DNA of 64,000 nt from Spinacia oleracea (GCF_020520425.1 NC_079488.1:30805247-30869246), one strand, 5' to 3'; shown: positions 34,211 through 46,899, counted from the stretch's first letter. Numbers and translations: made by a program. The notes: generated by a model from the letters alone, not told the origin.

Positions 34211-36029
34211 TATATCCCTGTAATTTTGAATTTTGAACAACCACCACCACTAACCACCGTGAGCAACACCCCTGCAAACCAATGCACCACCAAGCCCCGT
34301 CATCTGGTAGCTATGGACGACCACCAGCACCACCTCCACACTGCAAACCCACCCCCCCTCGTCTTTCTCTTCTTCTTCCCCGACTCCCCTGCCTGTCCCT
34401 CCTTCTGCGCGACCCACCGCCCGAAAATAAGTCAGCAGCGCCCATTTATGGCGTCTGCCTCGCCTGCGCCGACGCGCCACCCAGGCATAGCCGCCGCCCC
34501 TCCTTCCTTCCTCCCTTCCTTTTCTCTTTTCTCCTTCGTACCCTGCTTCCTGTTTCTTGCTTTGCTTCGTTCCAATTTTTCCAAGAGAACCAAACTTTGG
34601 AGCTTTATTTCTTCTAATCTAATTATTTTAAGTCAGCCCATTACCAACAAATTCAGCCCAACATTTACCTAAGTGGGTAAGCTTTACCTATTGCACTAAT
34701 TCTAATTTTACTACTATTCTTTATAATAATAAAATATAAATTGTTATTTATTTTTACATTCCTATAATAAGGATGTTAAATGATGATTTAAAACCTCTTT
34801 TACTCAAATTTGTTTTATAACATTTTCATATTAAAGTAATATATGAATTAATAAACTTTATCTAGAAAATACTAGTTTTAATGTTTTAATCGTTTTTAAT
34901 ACTAATTAAATAATGAATCTTTTGAAAGAAATCGGACTCGGAGCTCAGAAGGAACGAACCAAGGAAAAAGCTTAGTAAATCACAGAATTGAGGTAACGGC
35001 TATTGCTAGTACCCGCAATTCCCTTATAAATGCGATTATGAAATTACAACGTTATGATTGGTTTATGAACTGAATGTTTTGACATGTTTTATGAATTGCG
35101 GGAAATGAAATATGATTTGATTGAATTATTTATAATATGATTGAATATTTTATTATAATATGATTTGATGAAATTATTCTTAAAATATGATTGATTGAAA
35201 TTCTTGTAAAATTATGTTTATAAGAAAACCATGAAAGAAATGATGTTTATGCAATGCCATGAAAGAATTGATATTTTATTGATCCCAGGATCTAAATGAT
35301 GTTTTATCATGATGTCATGATCTAAAGGATTTATGTTACTTCAACTGAAGTAAAAAGGCTAAAATGTAAAATTAAACGAAACATGATAAATGAAAGTGAA
35401 AGACCTATTCCGTTTGGCAGTATATGTTCACAGGTTACGATTCTCGGTCATGCATGTACCCAGGGGGCATCAGCCCATTGAGCCAAGGCTCTCATGTTTT
35501 CGGGCCAAGGCCCCATGTTTTATGGACATCGGTCCATCGTGGAAGACGTTCCACCATATCATACTTGTCACGGCTAGCATGTGCACCCAATAGTTATGAA
35601 TGAATTAAATAAAGGACTTTATAAAATGTTTTACTTTATTCTATTCTCCTTGTGTTATTAAATAAAATGAATTGAAATGAATTTACGTTGCTAGGATAGT
35701 CGTTACTGAGTTTTCGGCTCACCGTTTTGTTTTAGGTACTGCGGGGAACGATGGAAACGATTAGTGGCGAGGAATTTCACCATTATAATATTCACTTAGT
35801 TTATGCTTTAAGTTTTAATAGTTTAATTAAAGATTTTTAGTAAGTTATGTACTTTTACCTTGGGAATATAAAACGATTATTATGTTAATTTTGGAGTTTA
35901 ATAGCTTATGATTGATGGTTGCCTTGTAATTCCCAAGAGGGAGTCACGGCAGGTAATGTCCCGACCAAATTAGGTTAATTCCACTGCTAAGTATGCTTTA
36001 ATATTTGAATTAGAGGTCGGGGCGTTACA

Positions 36030-36277
36030 TTACTTTACTTTTTTATTCAAACAAGAAATATTACGTTTATTTATAATGTTTTCACTTTTATCAAAAATCT
36101 GACATTGGGAAAATGAGAAATATTTAATGTCTAATGGATTTAATTGGTTAAAATAATATTTGGGCACAAATTCTGATAGAATATTAATGCATTATGTGAT
36201 AATATAAAAAGAAATGTAAAGAACAAAATGAGATACCCAAAATGAAATACGTAAAAAACAAAAAGAGACGGAGGGAG
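36030..36277 (+). mobile_element. Right part of the Stowaway split at 6613
   Basis: It ends GAGACGGAGGGAG, followed by TA (36278-36279). With 6533-6613, and counting the TTACT duplication once, the MITE is 324 bp, close to the undivided 323-bp copy at 41637-41959. Confidence 0.88.
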
Positions 36278-36975
36278 TATCTCTAATTCACTTCTTTATT
36301 ACTTCTTTTTTTACTACTTTATTACTTTCTCTTACATTCAATCATTACTCTTATACCCAATCATTACAAGATTTCATTTTATTAATTCCCACACCATTTC
36401 TCAACCGAGAAGAACAAAAAGGAACATAGAGAGATAAATAAGTACGGGTAACATATTTTATTGGACATTTTTTAAGCGAGAGACAAAGGAAAGGGGGATC
36501 GGAGATTGAACAATAAAATCTGAGAAAGACACAAGACCTTGAATGTAGCAACGAATGTTAGGCCAATAAAGCACCCATTTCACTTCACCATTTATGTTAC
36601 GTAGGGTTATTAAATCTAAGACCCTATGAGTCTATGACGGTATGACCCTATAACTAGGAGGTTAAAAGAAGGGTGAGCTTCTCTATGAAAACACCTCGTT
36701 TTTGGTGATCACCTTTTTTCCCTTTCTTTTTGGGTCAGATTTCTACATTTAATTAAACATTGGGGGTTAGGCCTACTACTTTAATTAGGAGAAACAAATT
36801 TTAAAATCAAATTTATTTAAGTAAGAAAATATCAAAATAAGATATGGGACATAAATCTCTATTATATAAGCCAAGAGCTGAGGGGTTTTTGGTAACTTAA
36901 CTTTTCGTGTCCACCTGCTAAAATACAAAATTACCCTCCCCCGTTCAACAGCTAATCTCAATTACAAACCCTAAA

Positions 36976-37345
36976 ATGTCGTGGTCTCTACCGCAGTACC
37001 GCACACTCTCCTCCCCCCTCTCCCTCCCTCACCCCATCTCTTCTCTTCCGATTTCTTTTACTCCCCCAAAACCTTCTCCCCGCTTCATCCTCTCCTCCGT
37101 CTCTTGCCGACGCGTCGCCATCACCATCACCATCACCGTCTTATATTCTATATGTTCGTCACGAATCCGTTGAAAACGCCGGAAACATCGGAAAAGATGA
37201 CCTCCACATTAGGATCTTGCTATCCAAATTCACCCTCCTCCAGATCGCTGCTGTCATTCAGTCCCCGGTCACCGTATTCTCCGCCGCTTCCTTAGCGCAG
37301 CCACCGTATTCGTTTTTCTATTTCCATCGGAAGTTCAGATCTGAA
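36976..37345 (+). other. Exon-like CT/CA-rich segment in the Helitron
   Basis: This segment is unusually pyrimidine-rich, with short Ser/Pro/His-rich open frames in two phases. It ends in a GAAG|GTAAAATC donor-like site. It could be the captured 5' end of a host gene, but I cannot name the source. Confidence 0.35.
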
Positions 37346-38443
37346 GGTAAAATCTTCCCTCATTTCCTTTATTATTTTTATGTAATTATAGTATTTGTTG
37401 TAATATGTATTCTTCAATTTGTTTATGTGAACTTTCACCATGATTTAGGCGTAATTCTTCTACTTCACTATTTATTCTTTTGATTATGTTTTTTTTAAAT
37501 TGTTGTGTGAAATTGTTGTGAATTTGGGGGAAATTGTGTGAAAGTGTTGTTCTTGATTGTATAAATTTGTGATATTTGACAGAAGTACAAGCCCTAATCT
37601 ATTACGAAAGTACTAAAAAAATGAAGAGGGTCCGTTAATTGGGTTAATTGTGTGAAGATCTGATCCTTGAAATCATGTTTCGATCAACCATAAAATCATC
37701 AAGAAGGCTCAATTGAAATTCAAAGTAATTATCTCTTAATTTTTTTTTAATTTTCAGGGTTTTATTTCAGTTTTAGGGTTTTAATTCCAATTCCATTATT
37801 AGTTTTTTATTTCAGTAATTGGAAGCTGGGGAATAAAATATAAATGAGTTCTTATACTCCAATTGATTCAATTGATTTAATTCCTCTTCCTGCTAATTCC
37901 TGTGACTCCTCTTTCCGGTCTTAATTAGCTAATTGACTCCTCTTTTTTGACTTTGGGCTAATTCCAATTTATTCTGAAATAACAGCCACAGAGTTCAGTT
38001 TTAGGGTTTTTATTCTGATATGGTAATTTGTTGATTTCTGCTCAGTTTCTTCATAGAGAGCTTTTTATTCGAATTGCGCACAAGCTATTGAACTTGATAA
38101 TGCGTTATCCAATTCTGGTGAGATTTCATCAATTTTTATTAAATTTTTATTTTTTTGGAATTGATTCTGGAGATTTGGTTGATTTGATGTGTTTTTCCTA
38201 TTTTTGTTTGAATTTCTTAACAGGCTCTTGAATAATCAAACGGTATGAAATGTTACCTAATTTCAGTTTAAAATCTAGCACCCACTATTTCTTATTAAAT
38301 TTTCATCTGAAGACTCAATTTCAATGATTTCAGTAAGTTATCTGTTGTAGATTTTCTACAGTTTTTCTTGCAGTTAGAATTCAGTTTTCCTCGGTTATTG
38401 TTACGCGTTTATTCTGAATGCAACTGTGGTTCGTTGTTTGCAG

Positions 38444-38589
38444 GAACAAAGCCGAGACAAGGGGGAAATACCAGCAAGTTAACAAAAAATGTCTATATTA
38501 CATTTAGAACTGAATACTGTAGCCAACAACTCCATCAATTTCATGGAAATAGCCAACAACTCCATCAATTCCTCTCCATCAAACCAAAG
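38444..38589 (+). pseudogene. Candidate captured exon in the Helitron
   Basis: It is preceded by TTTGCAG and followed by GTAATCG. It contains two near-identical 22-bp units (AGCCAACAACTCCATCAATT). It is likely a gene fragment carried by the Helitron; its source is unknown. Confidence 0.4.
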
Positions 38590-39577
38590 GTAATCGATTC
38601 ATCGTCTAATTCGTTCTTAGTTCCTGCTAATTTAATCAATTAATTTGAGTTTGAATGTTTGATGATGATGATGATGAACTGTAAGTAAGGTTTGCATCGA
38701 TGATGGTCTAAATCGAGTTGCTTTTAATTAATTACTTCCTATTTGTGGGATTTCCCGGATGTCAATCATAAAAGTTGTGGATTCATTGATGTATAAGGGT
38801 TTCAGGTTGACTTAGCTGGAGACTTTTACTCTGTTGTGACGATTTTCTCAGATGTTATGTGTTTATCATCTACTGTTCTTTAATTACTCTGGAGACTTTT
38901 ACTCTGTTATTCAATCAGGCATCAACTATTCAATCATTGTGTTTGTTTAATTGGATTTCATTTGATTAAGTTTTTGGAGGTATTGCAAAATAATGAAGAA
39001 AGAAAAGCTTTGGGTGATTATTAATTTGAACTTTTTTAAAAATTTGGTTAAACTTGAATTTCACCACGTTCAGCTGATTCTATATTCCTATTCTGTTGCA
39101 ATCGCGTGAGTATGACTAAGTACTTGATTATTATAAAGTGTGCTGTTTCATTAAAATGTTCGACAGTTGTAAATAGTTATGAAAATATATGTGTATATGA
39201 TTGTACAAAACTTATATGCAAAGGATCAATTAGTTTAGGTATAATATAGAGTTTTGACGTCATATTTTCAGGTTCATTACTTTTTTTTACCATATGTTAA
39301 TATGCATTTCTTAAATGCCCAAGGTCATATGAAAAATCAAGCAAAATCCTAATCAAAGATTTCAACCGTTTTTTTTATCCATTTGATCAAGTTGCTAAGT
39401 AATAATGGATTAGTAAAAAAAACAAATACTTTGATGGTCTGACAAAATAAACAGCAAAAATTAATATATGAAATTAATTACATACTTTTCAATTTGATAA
39501 TGTGCACGAAAATGTACTTTCTTTATTATATTTGTTGGATTTTATGTCAAATACTGATAAATTCAACATTTCTGCAG

Positions 39578-39654
39578 AAGTCAATCTAAGGCAAGAATTA
39601 AGATCATTACAGGAAGCTATGCATAGCTGTGAATCTAAACATGGAGAACAATAA
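39578..39654 (+). pseudogene. Candidate captured terminal exon in the Helitron
   Basis: It is preceded by TTTCTGCAG and stays open to TAA, encoding a 24-residue helical-looking tail (VNLRQELRSLQEAMHSCESK and on). It may be the 3' exon of a captured gene. The parent was not recognised. Confidence 0.4.
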
Positions 39655-40043
39655 TAGCGATCATGAAGTTAGGCAAGGGACTTGAGGTGAAACAAGAGGA
39701 TCAATTGCCCCATCTATTATCATGCAGTTTGTTCTGTTTGGTGTGAATTGTTATAGGTTATGAATTATTAAATTGTTTTATTATTTAGATTTTTAAAATA
39801 GAGATGACTTTTAATCTCTATTCTGTAGGTGAGCTTTTTTTCTTACCTATTATTTAGGGTGATTTACTGTAATAAATATAATCTAGCATGCATTGTGTGC
39901 ATATAAAGAAAGAAGGTATCAATAAGCTTTGGAAATATAAGTTCATGTCCTGGATTTATATTTTGATTTTGCGTATATTAGTCGTAACAATACAATTTAA
40001 GTTTCTTAATGATTCCGCACGCATCGCGTGCATATAAGACTAG

Positions 40044-40599
40044 TGGGATTATGAGAAAAGGCAGGGGTAGGAAGGGAAAAGTTCAAAATAAAAATAAGAT
40101 AGAGATTGCTTGCGCAAATCTAGCGAATGCACTGCTGGAGCGTCTGGTACAAGTTAAATACAAGTGAAATTGTGAATTTTCAAAATTACGGAGTAGTACT
40201 ACTTCCTAATTCCCTCACTAGTACTAAATCTGTTTTTATGTCTTTTGTGCACAAGAAGTTGCACAATTTTGCAATCACAAGATTCACAACTCACGGCACT
40301 TATAAAAAAGAGAATATACAATGTAATTTCGAATATAAATAATTACGTATCAAGAGCTGTTTGAAGTCGATTAAAATTAAAATATAACAATATTTTGAGA
40401 TGTTAGGGGTCTCCCAATATTTGTAACATGTGCTAGACGTGAATTAATGTGTGTAGCTTAAGAGGAGTTCTACACTATAGTTTAGGTCCTACCGGATACA
40501 TTAATGGTAATTGGTAACACATGAAATGGATTAAAAAGGCATATTCTACGTAGGATTAGCAAATGAATTAAGTAGTGGTAGGTTTGTGTTATGTGAAAA
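40044..40599. other. Intergenic DNA between the two Helitrons
   Basis: No gene, repeat or RNA was recognised. An open frame at 40127-40342 has no family features. Confidence 0.45.
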
Positions 40600-40990
40600 C
40601 TAGTCTTATATGCATGCGATGCGTGCGAAATTATTTAAAAAACTTAAAATTGTATTATTACAACTAATCACAACAAATATTAGGCACAAAAATATTCGCA
40701 AGTTCATATTTAAACACATTAAGGTCATGCTATAGGTCAATTTTGCAATCTAAGTTCATATTTAACTAATCACAACTATTGCATCAATCAAAAATCTATG
40801 TATGTAAGAAATGTAAATAATAATACAAAGTAATTAACATTTAATTAATCAGTTTTTTAAAATAATAAATAATCATATTTACATTAATATGTCATTGTGA
40901 AGAGCTGAGGGTATTTTTGTCTTTTAGTTGGTGGACACCAAAAGCGTGATTACGAAAATAACCCTCCCTTCTTGGCTTATATAATAGAGA
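40600..40990 (-). mobile_element. Helitron of 391 bp sharing both ends with the 3.2-kb one
   Basis: On the minus strand it starts TCTCTATTATATAAGCCAAG after A and ends GCACGCATCGCATGC, ATATAAGACTAG, then T. It is an internally deleted relative of 36856-40043 in opposite orientation, with 556 bp between them. Confidence 0.88.
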
Positions 40991-41082
40991 TTAAACACGT
41001 TGAATATTCTTGACCTATATACTTCGCAATTCTGTAATTTTATATATTATGATTCCTTTATTATTTGAGTGAACTAGTAATA

Positions 41083-41410
41083 CTCCCTCCGTCCCGGAAT
41101 ACTCGACCCGGTTTGACCGGCACAGAGTTTAAGGGACTTGAATTGACTTATTTAATTTAATAGGTAGTAGTTGATAGTGGGGTATTATTTTAATGTAGTT
41201 AGTGAGAGGTGTGTTAAGAGGTGGGGTTGGGGGAGAGTAGGGGTTGAATTTTTAATTATTTTTTGTATGGAGTAGGGGGTAGGTGAGTTAATAGGGGTGG
41301 AGTGAGAAATAATATAATATTGTTAGAATATTTCTATTTTTAGAAACATGTCAAGTATTAAGGGACGGCCCGATAAGGAAAACAGGTCAAGTATTCCGGG
41401 ACGGAGGGAG
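41083..41410 (-). mobile_element. Stowaway-type MITE, 328 bp
   Basis: TA duplications lie at 41081-41082 and 41411-41412. The termini are CTCCCTCCGTCCCGGAATAC. It is the same family and the same length as 4073-4400, in inverted orientation. Confidence 0.92.
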
Positions 41411-41453
41411 TACTAATGATATAAACGTAATTATACTACAGAAAAAATATTTA

Positions 41454-42010
41454 CTCCCTCTGTCCCTTAATACTCGCCTCGATTTCCTTGTAAAGTCGTC
41501 TCTTAATATTTGCGCCGTTTTATAAATGACATAAGCTTTTACTAATATTACTCCCTCTGTCCCTTAATACTAGCCCCAATTTGACCGACACAAAGTTTTA
41601 GGTAATTTAATTGACTTATTAATTTATTAGGTGATACTCCCTCCGTTTCTTTTTGTTTTTTACGTATTTCATTTCGGGTGTCTCATTTTGTTCTTTACAT
41701 TTCTTTTTATATTATCACATAATGCATTACTAGTCTATCAGAATTTGTGCCCAAATATTATTTTAACCAATTAAATTCATTGGACATTAAATATTTCTCA
41801 TTTTCCCAATGTCAGATTTTTGATAAAAGTGAAAACATTATAAATAAACGTAATTTTTCTTGTATAAATAAAAAAGTAGAGTAATTTCAATTCACATTAA
41901 ATAGTCGTTAAATCGCGTGAATAACATCAAACGTAAAGAACAAAAAGAGACGGAGGGAGTAGTTGATAGTGAAGAATTTTTTTAATATAATTAGTGGAAA
42001 ATATGTCAAA
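41454..42010 (+). mobile_element. Older Stowaway fragments hosting a younger one
   Basis: Two left ends (CTCCCTCTGTCCC at 41454 and 41551, each after TA) stand without matching right ends. The second resembles the 41083 family at its AATTGACTTATT and GTTGATAGTGA portions, and is interrupted by the MITE at 41637-41959. The 3' limit is approximate. Confidence 0.6.
41637..41959 (-). mobile_element. Undivided 323-bp Stowaway MITE
   Basis: The ends CTCCCTCCGTTTC and GAGACGGAGGGAG are flanked by TA (41635-41636 and 41960-41961). It serves as the empty-site reference for the MITE split at 6613/36030. Confidence 0.92.
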
Positions 42011-42763
42011 TAAAGGGGAAAGGGTGGGGGAATGCTTTCTAAGGAAATAAAAATATATTTGGGTCATTATTGAAAATAACGCAATTATCCTATACGATAA
42101 TATCATATGTAGTAAGTTAAATTATAACTAAGCCATATGATATAAGATATAAGTCTGTATGAATTATGAAACATCTATTTATAATACAAATTAGATCTCC
42201 TATTCTTCATTTCCTACATATGATATCAGACCAGATCAGATCAGGAGAAATAAAGTGAAATAAACGGGGCCTTAATTTATGAATAATAAAGTCGTTGAAT
42301 TTTCAGATTCATTAAATCCAAGATCCTTAGGGTGAAATTTTCTCATAAAATAATGGAATCCAACAATAAGATTTAATAGGTCCTCACATTGGAGGGAGCA
42401 ATAAATAGGCAATTTCCATTTTTGAGGAGAGTTTTTGTTTTTCCAAGACAAAGACATAAGAACAACAAAATCCCATTAAAGCCTTCCTCTCTCCCCAGTC
42501 CCCCCAACCCAAATCCAACAATAAGATTTATTACCACCCTGTTTTTTTTAACTTCTCATTTTTCTCGAACTGAACCTCTTTTCTTCCCAATTTCTCTCTC
42601 TCCTCTGCCTATCCCCATCCCCCTGTTCCACACCCACACCCTCATTCTCCCTACAAAAATGCATCAAATTTGCAACTCAAAGTTCAAATCAACACCTCAA
42701 GATCTCAACTCTACCATTTCCCAAACTCCTAAACCCCCCAAAATGGTGATTTAATGGGAAAAG

Positions 42764-43006
42764 GTGGAGAGAGAAAGACAAGATTTGGTTATAAAAGAAG
42801 GGAAGATTATTGAAGAAAAAGAAAAGCTTGGATTTTGGTTGATTTTTGTAAGAATGAAGAAGAAATATGGAATGTTTAGGTACTTTGTAAAATGGGTTTT
42901 GTGTATAAATCATGTTGTTGAAAAACCCATTTCTAGTCGTTGTAAAAGCAGCTTCAAGCTTAAGCTTCTTTTGTTCCCTGTTTCTCTCTCATCATCACCA
43001 TGTTAA
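42764..43006 (+). CDS. Possible small-peptide gene, uncertain
   Basis: An open frame of up to 80 codons (or about 50 from the ATG near 42857, starting MKKKYGMFRYFVKW) is basic and has a hydrophobic tail (KLKLLLFPVSLS). It follows a CT-rich, leader-like segment (about 42480-42660), as in plant 5' leaders. I see no family motif and no intron, and it may be chance. Confidence 0.2.
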   Translation: MERERQDLVIKEGKIIEEKEKLGFWLIFVRMKKKYGMFRYFVKWVLCINHVVEKPISSRCKSSFKLKLLLFPVSLSSSPC

Positions 43007-43009
43007 TGG

Positions 43010-46000
43010 CGGATAGATAATTACCTCATTTTACTGGGTTTCTGTTTCTTGTGATATTGGCGGGACGGCTCAATCTATGGATTTCTTAGTAAAATTTCCC
43101 ACCTTTTATTTTATTTATTTATTTTTATAATTTCCCATTTAATTTCCTTGTTTTTTATTTTTTATCAAATTATTGTTCATATGAAGTAGATTTGGAAATA
43201 TTCATTTGCTATGTCCTTCAAGCTTTCCTTCTATCTTGCACTTAATTACTATATTTGATACTTTAACAGTATAAAACTAATCAGCTTAATCTTTTTTCGT
43301 TGAGTTAATACTTTAACAGTATTATACAACGGTTTATCTGTATGCAATTCTAAAGGCTACATATAAGCAGTAAATTGGTGGTAACGATTTAGGAATTTAT
43401 GACAAAATTACGTGAAGGTTAATATTATCAAGGACTAATTCATGCTTAATGTTTATTTATAGACATAATAGTTATGTTAATTTGGTAAATGGTTTGAAAT
43501 AGTGAGTAAGTTGGATTCAAAATGTAGGATGCAGAGTCCAATGCAGTGAGCAGTGGAGCAGCAGAGAGAGTATGAAAACTCATTGTCATTTATCAATTTG
43601 GCATTTTGTCATTTTTACCATTCTCGTATCTTTACTTGTTCATTGGAACTAGTTACACTAATGTTACATATGCATATAATTTTAGTATATTCGGTTACAC
43701 ATTTTTTTTTGTTTTTGCCATGATTTTATATCATGAATTTTGAACAAAATTTCAACTATTTTTCTTCGGTTACACATTTTTCTTTTGTTTTTGCCATGAT
43801 TTTATATCACGAATTTGACAAAAAAATCAAGTATTTTTCCTCGGCACATCTAAGGTGTACATGACATCGCTTTATATGGGTTGATGTGCATGTGCATATT
43901 ATACAAGGAGAAAATATAAGAAAGACTATCGATATTCCATAGGCACAAATATTGTACATTTGTAATTTTCCTGTTATTATCATCTTTTTGCAAAATGCGG
44001 AGTATTATAATATAATCATATTCTATGTAAAAATAATAATAATAATAATAATAATAATCATATTATCACCTTATTTCATTTTATTAATGGGGTTGGGATA
44101 GATATGATAATATGAGCGTAGTTCTGTAGTTGCATTTTACTCTTCAATATTTTTTTATTTTTATTATTTCGAGCAAAGTTTAGACCGTGTGTTTAGATTT
44201 TCTTTCCTAATCAAATTAAAAAAATATACGGAGTATTTATTTATTTTTAAAAAATTAAACTTTTGGCTTTTGTACTCCATGTTGTATTGATTGGTTTCTC
44301 ATAATGTCTTTGAATTTTGGAACTCCGTAGTAAAAGTACATGCCTTGATGGCAATGACTCGACAGTGAACATGTTGATTTTGTTTTTTTATAAATTTTTT
44401 CCTTTTGACATTAGGTTCCAAAATTTTGTGCTAATACCCCGTTTTGCAACAGACACATTGCTTTAATTTTCTAAACTATTTTATAAAAATGTACGAATTT
44501 TAACCATATTTATTTACTATTGAGTAATATTCAAAGACAAATATCATTATTGTAATTGTTGTAAGGTTAGTATAGAGTACAAAGTGTATTAGCATTAATG
44601 TATATTTCCATGAACAATGCGTCCGATCAAAATTGTGCATTTTTGATATGTGTTAGTTCTCTTTTAATTGTACGTAGTATGGCAATGCACTGTTTTAACT
44701 TTTAAGAACACGAGAGATGAAAATGATGGATTGTTTTTGTCCAAGCTATGAAGATAAATACGGAGTATAGTGTAAACCGTCGGATAAACTATGTAATGTT
44801 GTTCTATATATAGTATTTTTTTGTACCAAGTACGATATAACTTTAATAAAGAATACGCTGCAATTAAAAGAAAACATACCAAGTGAAAAAATGTTCTTTT
44901 AAAGCAAAAAAATGTACGTAATAGGATTGAATTTCGTCTACATTATTCATTTTATTTACTTAAAATAAATCCTAAAAAACATCAAGTAAAATTGGGAAGT
45001 ACTAAATAGGAAGAAATTTGGAGGCAGTGAAAATACCAATAGAGGCAAGAAAACAAGAACACAAAGAAAGACAATAAAAAAGGAGAGCAGCCATAGAAGT
45101 GTCCTATCATATCAATGCAAACTGTTTAACATTTCGTTTTTACCTGTCCACGTGAAGTTACTTTGATGTCAAATTATTTGTGCCCTTAAATTTTAGGGTG
45201 AAAAGTGTTACAATTCCATATTTTTATGTTTTTTTTTATAGGCACTACCTTTGTCTAATGTCTCACTTGGCTCGATATTTCTGTTTATCTTACTCATAAT
45301 GTATAGGGTGTATTACTCCTAATGCTAGGGTAAAACCACCTTTGATATTTTCTAAGGTCAATGTAGGTGTCATAAGTTGTATTCTAGTTAGTCCCTAATC
45401 CATATATTTTACAATTAATATGTGGCATTATCGAAAATTAGCCTCGTAGCCTAACATGGCTCAAAACTTCAAAAGCTTATATGATTAGAAATGAGTAGGT
45501 ATATTATGTTATGAGGTCTCACTAAATAATGATCAGATCAATTAACTTTCTAGTTTATCTTTTCTAGTTTTTGTGTACTCAAAATTTGCCGAGCCTGTTT
45601 TTTTTATAAGAATTTGCCAAGTGTAATATTATTATGGTGAAGTATAATCGACAAGTATCTGAAGTCTGAATGGATCCTAATTGGGCTCTTGGGAAATGAT
45701 ACACGAAGTACATAATGTTGAGTAACATTTACTAAATTAGAGCATGTGTCCTACTGTACACGACGCTCAGTCTGTTCAAGACTTTATTGATACATTCACT
45801 AGCTCAGTTTAGGTTTGGTCACAAATCTTACAATTTCTATTGATTAGAATAAAATAAAGTGAACTAGCATAAAGTAAAAGCAATAAACATGGAATAAAAG
45901 TGATGTAAACCATCAATGAAGTAAGGCATATAAGATTAGGAATCCAACATATTAGAGACATTAAGCATGATATTCTTGACTTCCTAGTTCCTACCATCAA

Positions 46001-46184
46001 TCCCACTTTTTTTCATGGGGAGAAATCAATCAAAATCGGACTCTCATTGGAATCAAGACAATGGAATTTTAATCAATATATTATTATTTGATTTATTTCT
46101 ATTATTAAATTATAGAAGTACACATTTTCTTATGTTTTATATTCAGAACATACGAAACACAAGTTCTTATTTAAGAACATGTAC
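43010..46184. other. AT-rich intergenic DNA
   Basis: I find no gene, tRNA or full transposon. It contains an AAT microsatellite (44032-44058) and scattered GGAGTA/TACTCC remnants of Stowaway ends. The short open frames have random composition. Confidence 0.5.
44032..44058. repeat. AAT trinucleotide microsatellite
   Basis: About nine tandem AAT units. Confidence 0.9.
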
Positions 46185-46622
46185 TGTTATAACCAAACGC
46201 GTGCCACGAACGATTGAGAACAAACCCACAAATATAATATAGGACAAATAACAAACACAATAATAATAGACACAAGTGTTTATGAGAAAATTTAGATTTC
46301 CTCCCCTCAAATATTATGGTATTATTAAGTTCCTGCAAAATAACACAATAACCCCTCAATTGATGATTCCTCTCACCAATGTATTTTCCCCTCTTATTTT
46401 CTAGCTAGGCCTAAACCTCCTTTTATAGGCTAAACTAGAAACCCACGTCTACTAGAATTATACTTGCTCCACAAGTCTAAGTAATTCTAGAGATTGTTAC
46501 ATATCAAAATATATCTACTTTCCTAATTACAATTCTAATTAAACTAGGAAACAAGATATTAAATCAAACAAGTCCGTTTCGTATTTTTATCAACTTAACT
46601 AAGTTGTGTTTATTTCCTAACA
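46185..46622 (-). mobile_element. Solo LTR, 438 bp
   Basis: The ends TGTTATAACC and TTTCCTAACA are flanked by the 5-bp direct repeat TGTAC (46180-46184 and 46623-46627). A TATA box (CTATAAAAGG, minus strand) lies near 46420. No primer site or internal domain is adjacent. It is a fossil, probably Copia-type from its size. Confidence 0.82.
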
Positions 46623-46899
46623 TGTACAATAAATAAAAATTGTACATTTGAGTTAAAGTTAACTCAAAATATTTAAAAGTAATCTGTATTTGAGTGATAA
46701 ACATTTCATTTAAATAATAATTATTCCTTCAAAATCACTAATAATGTATAAAATTAATCATTTAACCCTTTAAAATATTTATCTAGCAATATTTTTTTTT
46801 AATAATATAAAGTTACATAAAAATAGGGTAAAAGTTATATTGTTTTTACTGTATTTGAAAGTTGTGTTTTCCCTTTACCGTATTCGGCTGACATTACAT

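Larger units (their letters stand above)
6614..36029 (+). mobile_element. Gypsy-type solo LTR, split by nested insertions
   Basis: The outer ends are TGTAATACCCCG and CGGGGCGTTACA, bounded by the 5-bp direct repeat TTACT (6609-6613 and 36030-36034), as expected of an LTR. LTR sequence is seen at 6614-6935 and 33664-36029, about 2.4 kb after removing the MULE and a MITE. A TATA box (TATAAATA) lies near 33858. The GGTAATGTCCCGACC and GTTTTAGGTACTG blocks near the right end resemble long LTRs of Tekay-like chromoviruses. No internal domain or second LTR is present, so this is a fossil solo LTR. The Tekay label is inference. Confidence 0.65.
36856..40043 (+). mobile_element. Helitron of 3.2 kb with candidate captured exons
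   Basis: It begins TCTCTATTATATAAGCCAAG after an A and ends with the hairpin GCACGCATCGCGTGC, then ATATAAGACTAG before a T. All of this fits Helitron insertion between A and T. It encodes no Rep/helicase. The interior has exon-like pieces bounded by splice signals, for example 38444-38589 and 39578-39654. A second Helitron at 40600-40990 shares both ends. Confidence 0.85.

Noticed and set aside
34169-34672. 167-codon Pro/Ser/His-rich frame
   Set aside because: It lies inside the Gypsy LTR and has simple CCACCA and CT-rich sequence with overlapping frames in several phases.
6614-36029. TGTAATACCCCG/CGGGGCGTTACA taken as the MULE termini
   Set aside because: The flanking repeat is 5 bp (TTACT) and the ends are TG...CA, which fits an LTR. 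The MULE has its own inner candidate ends with a 9-bp repeat, and the right-hand 2.4 kb looks like LTR, not MULE.
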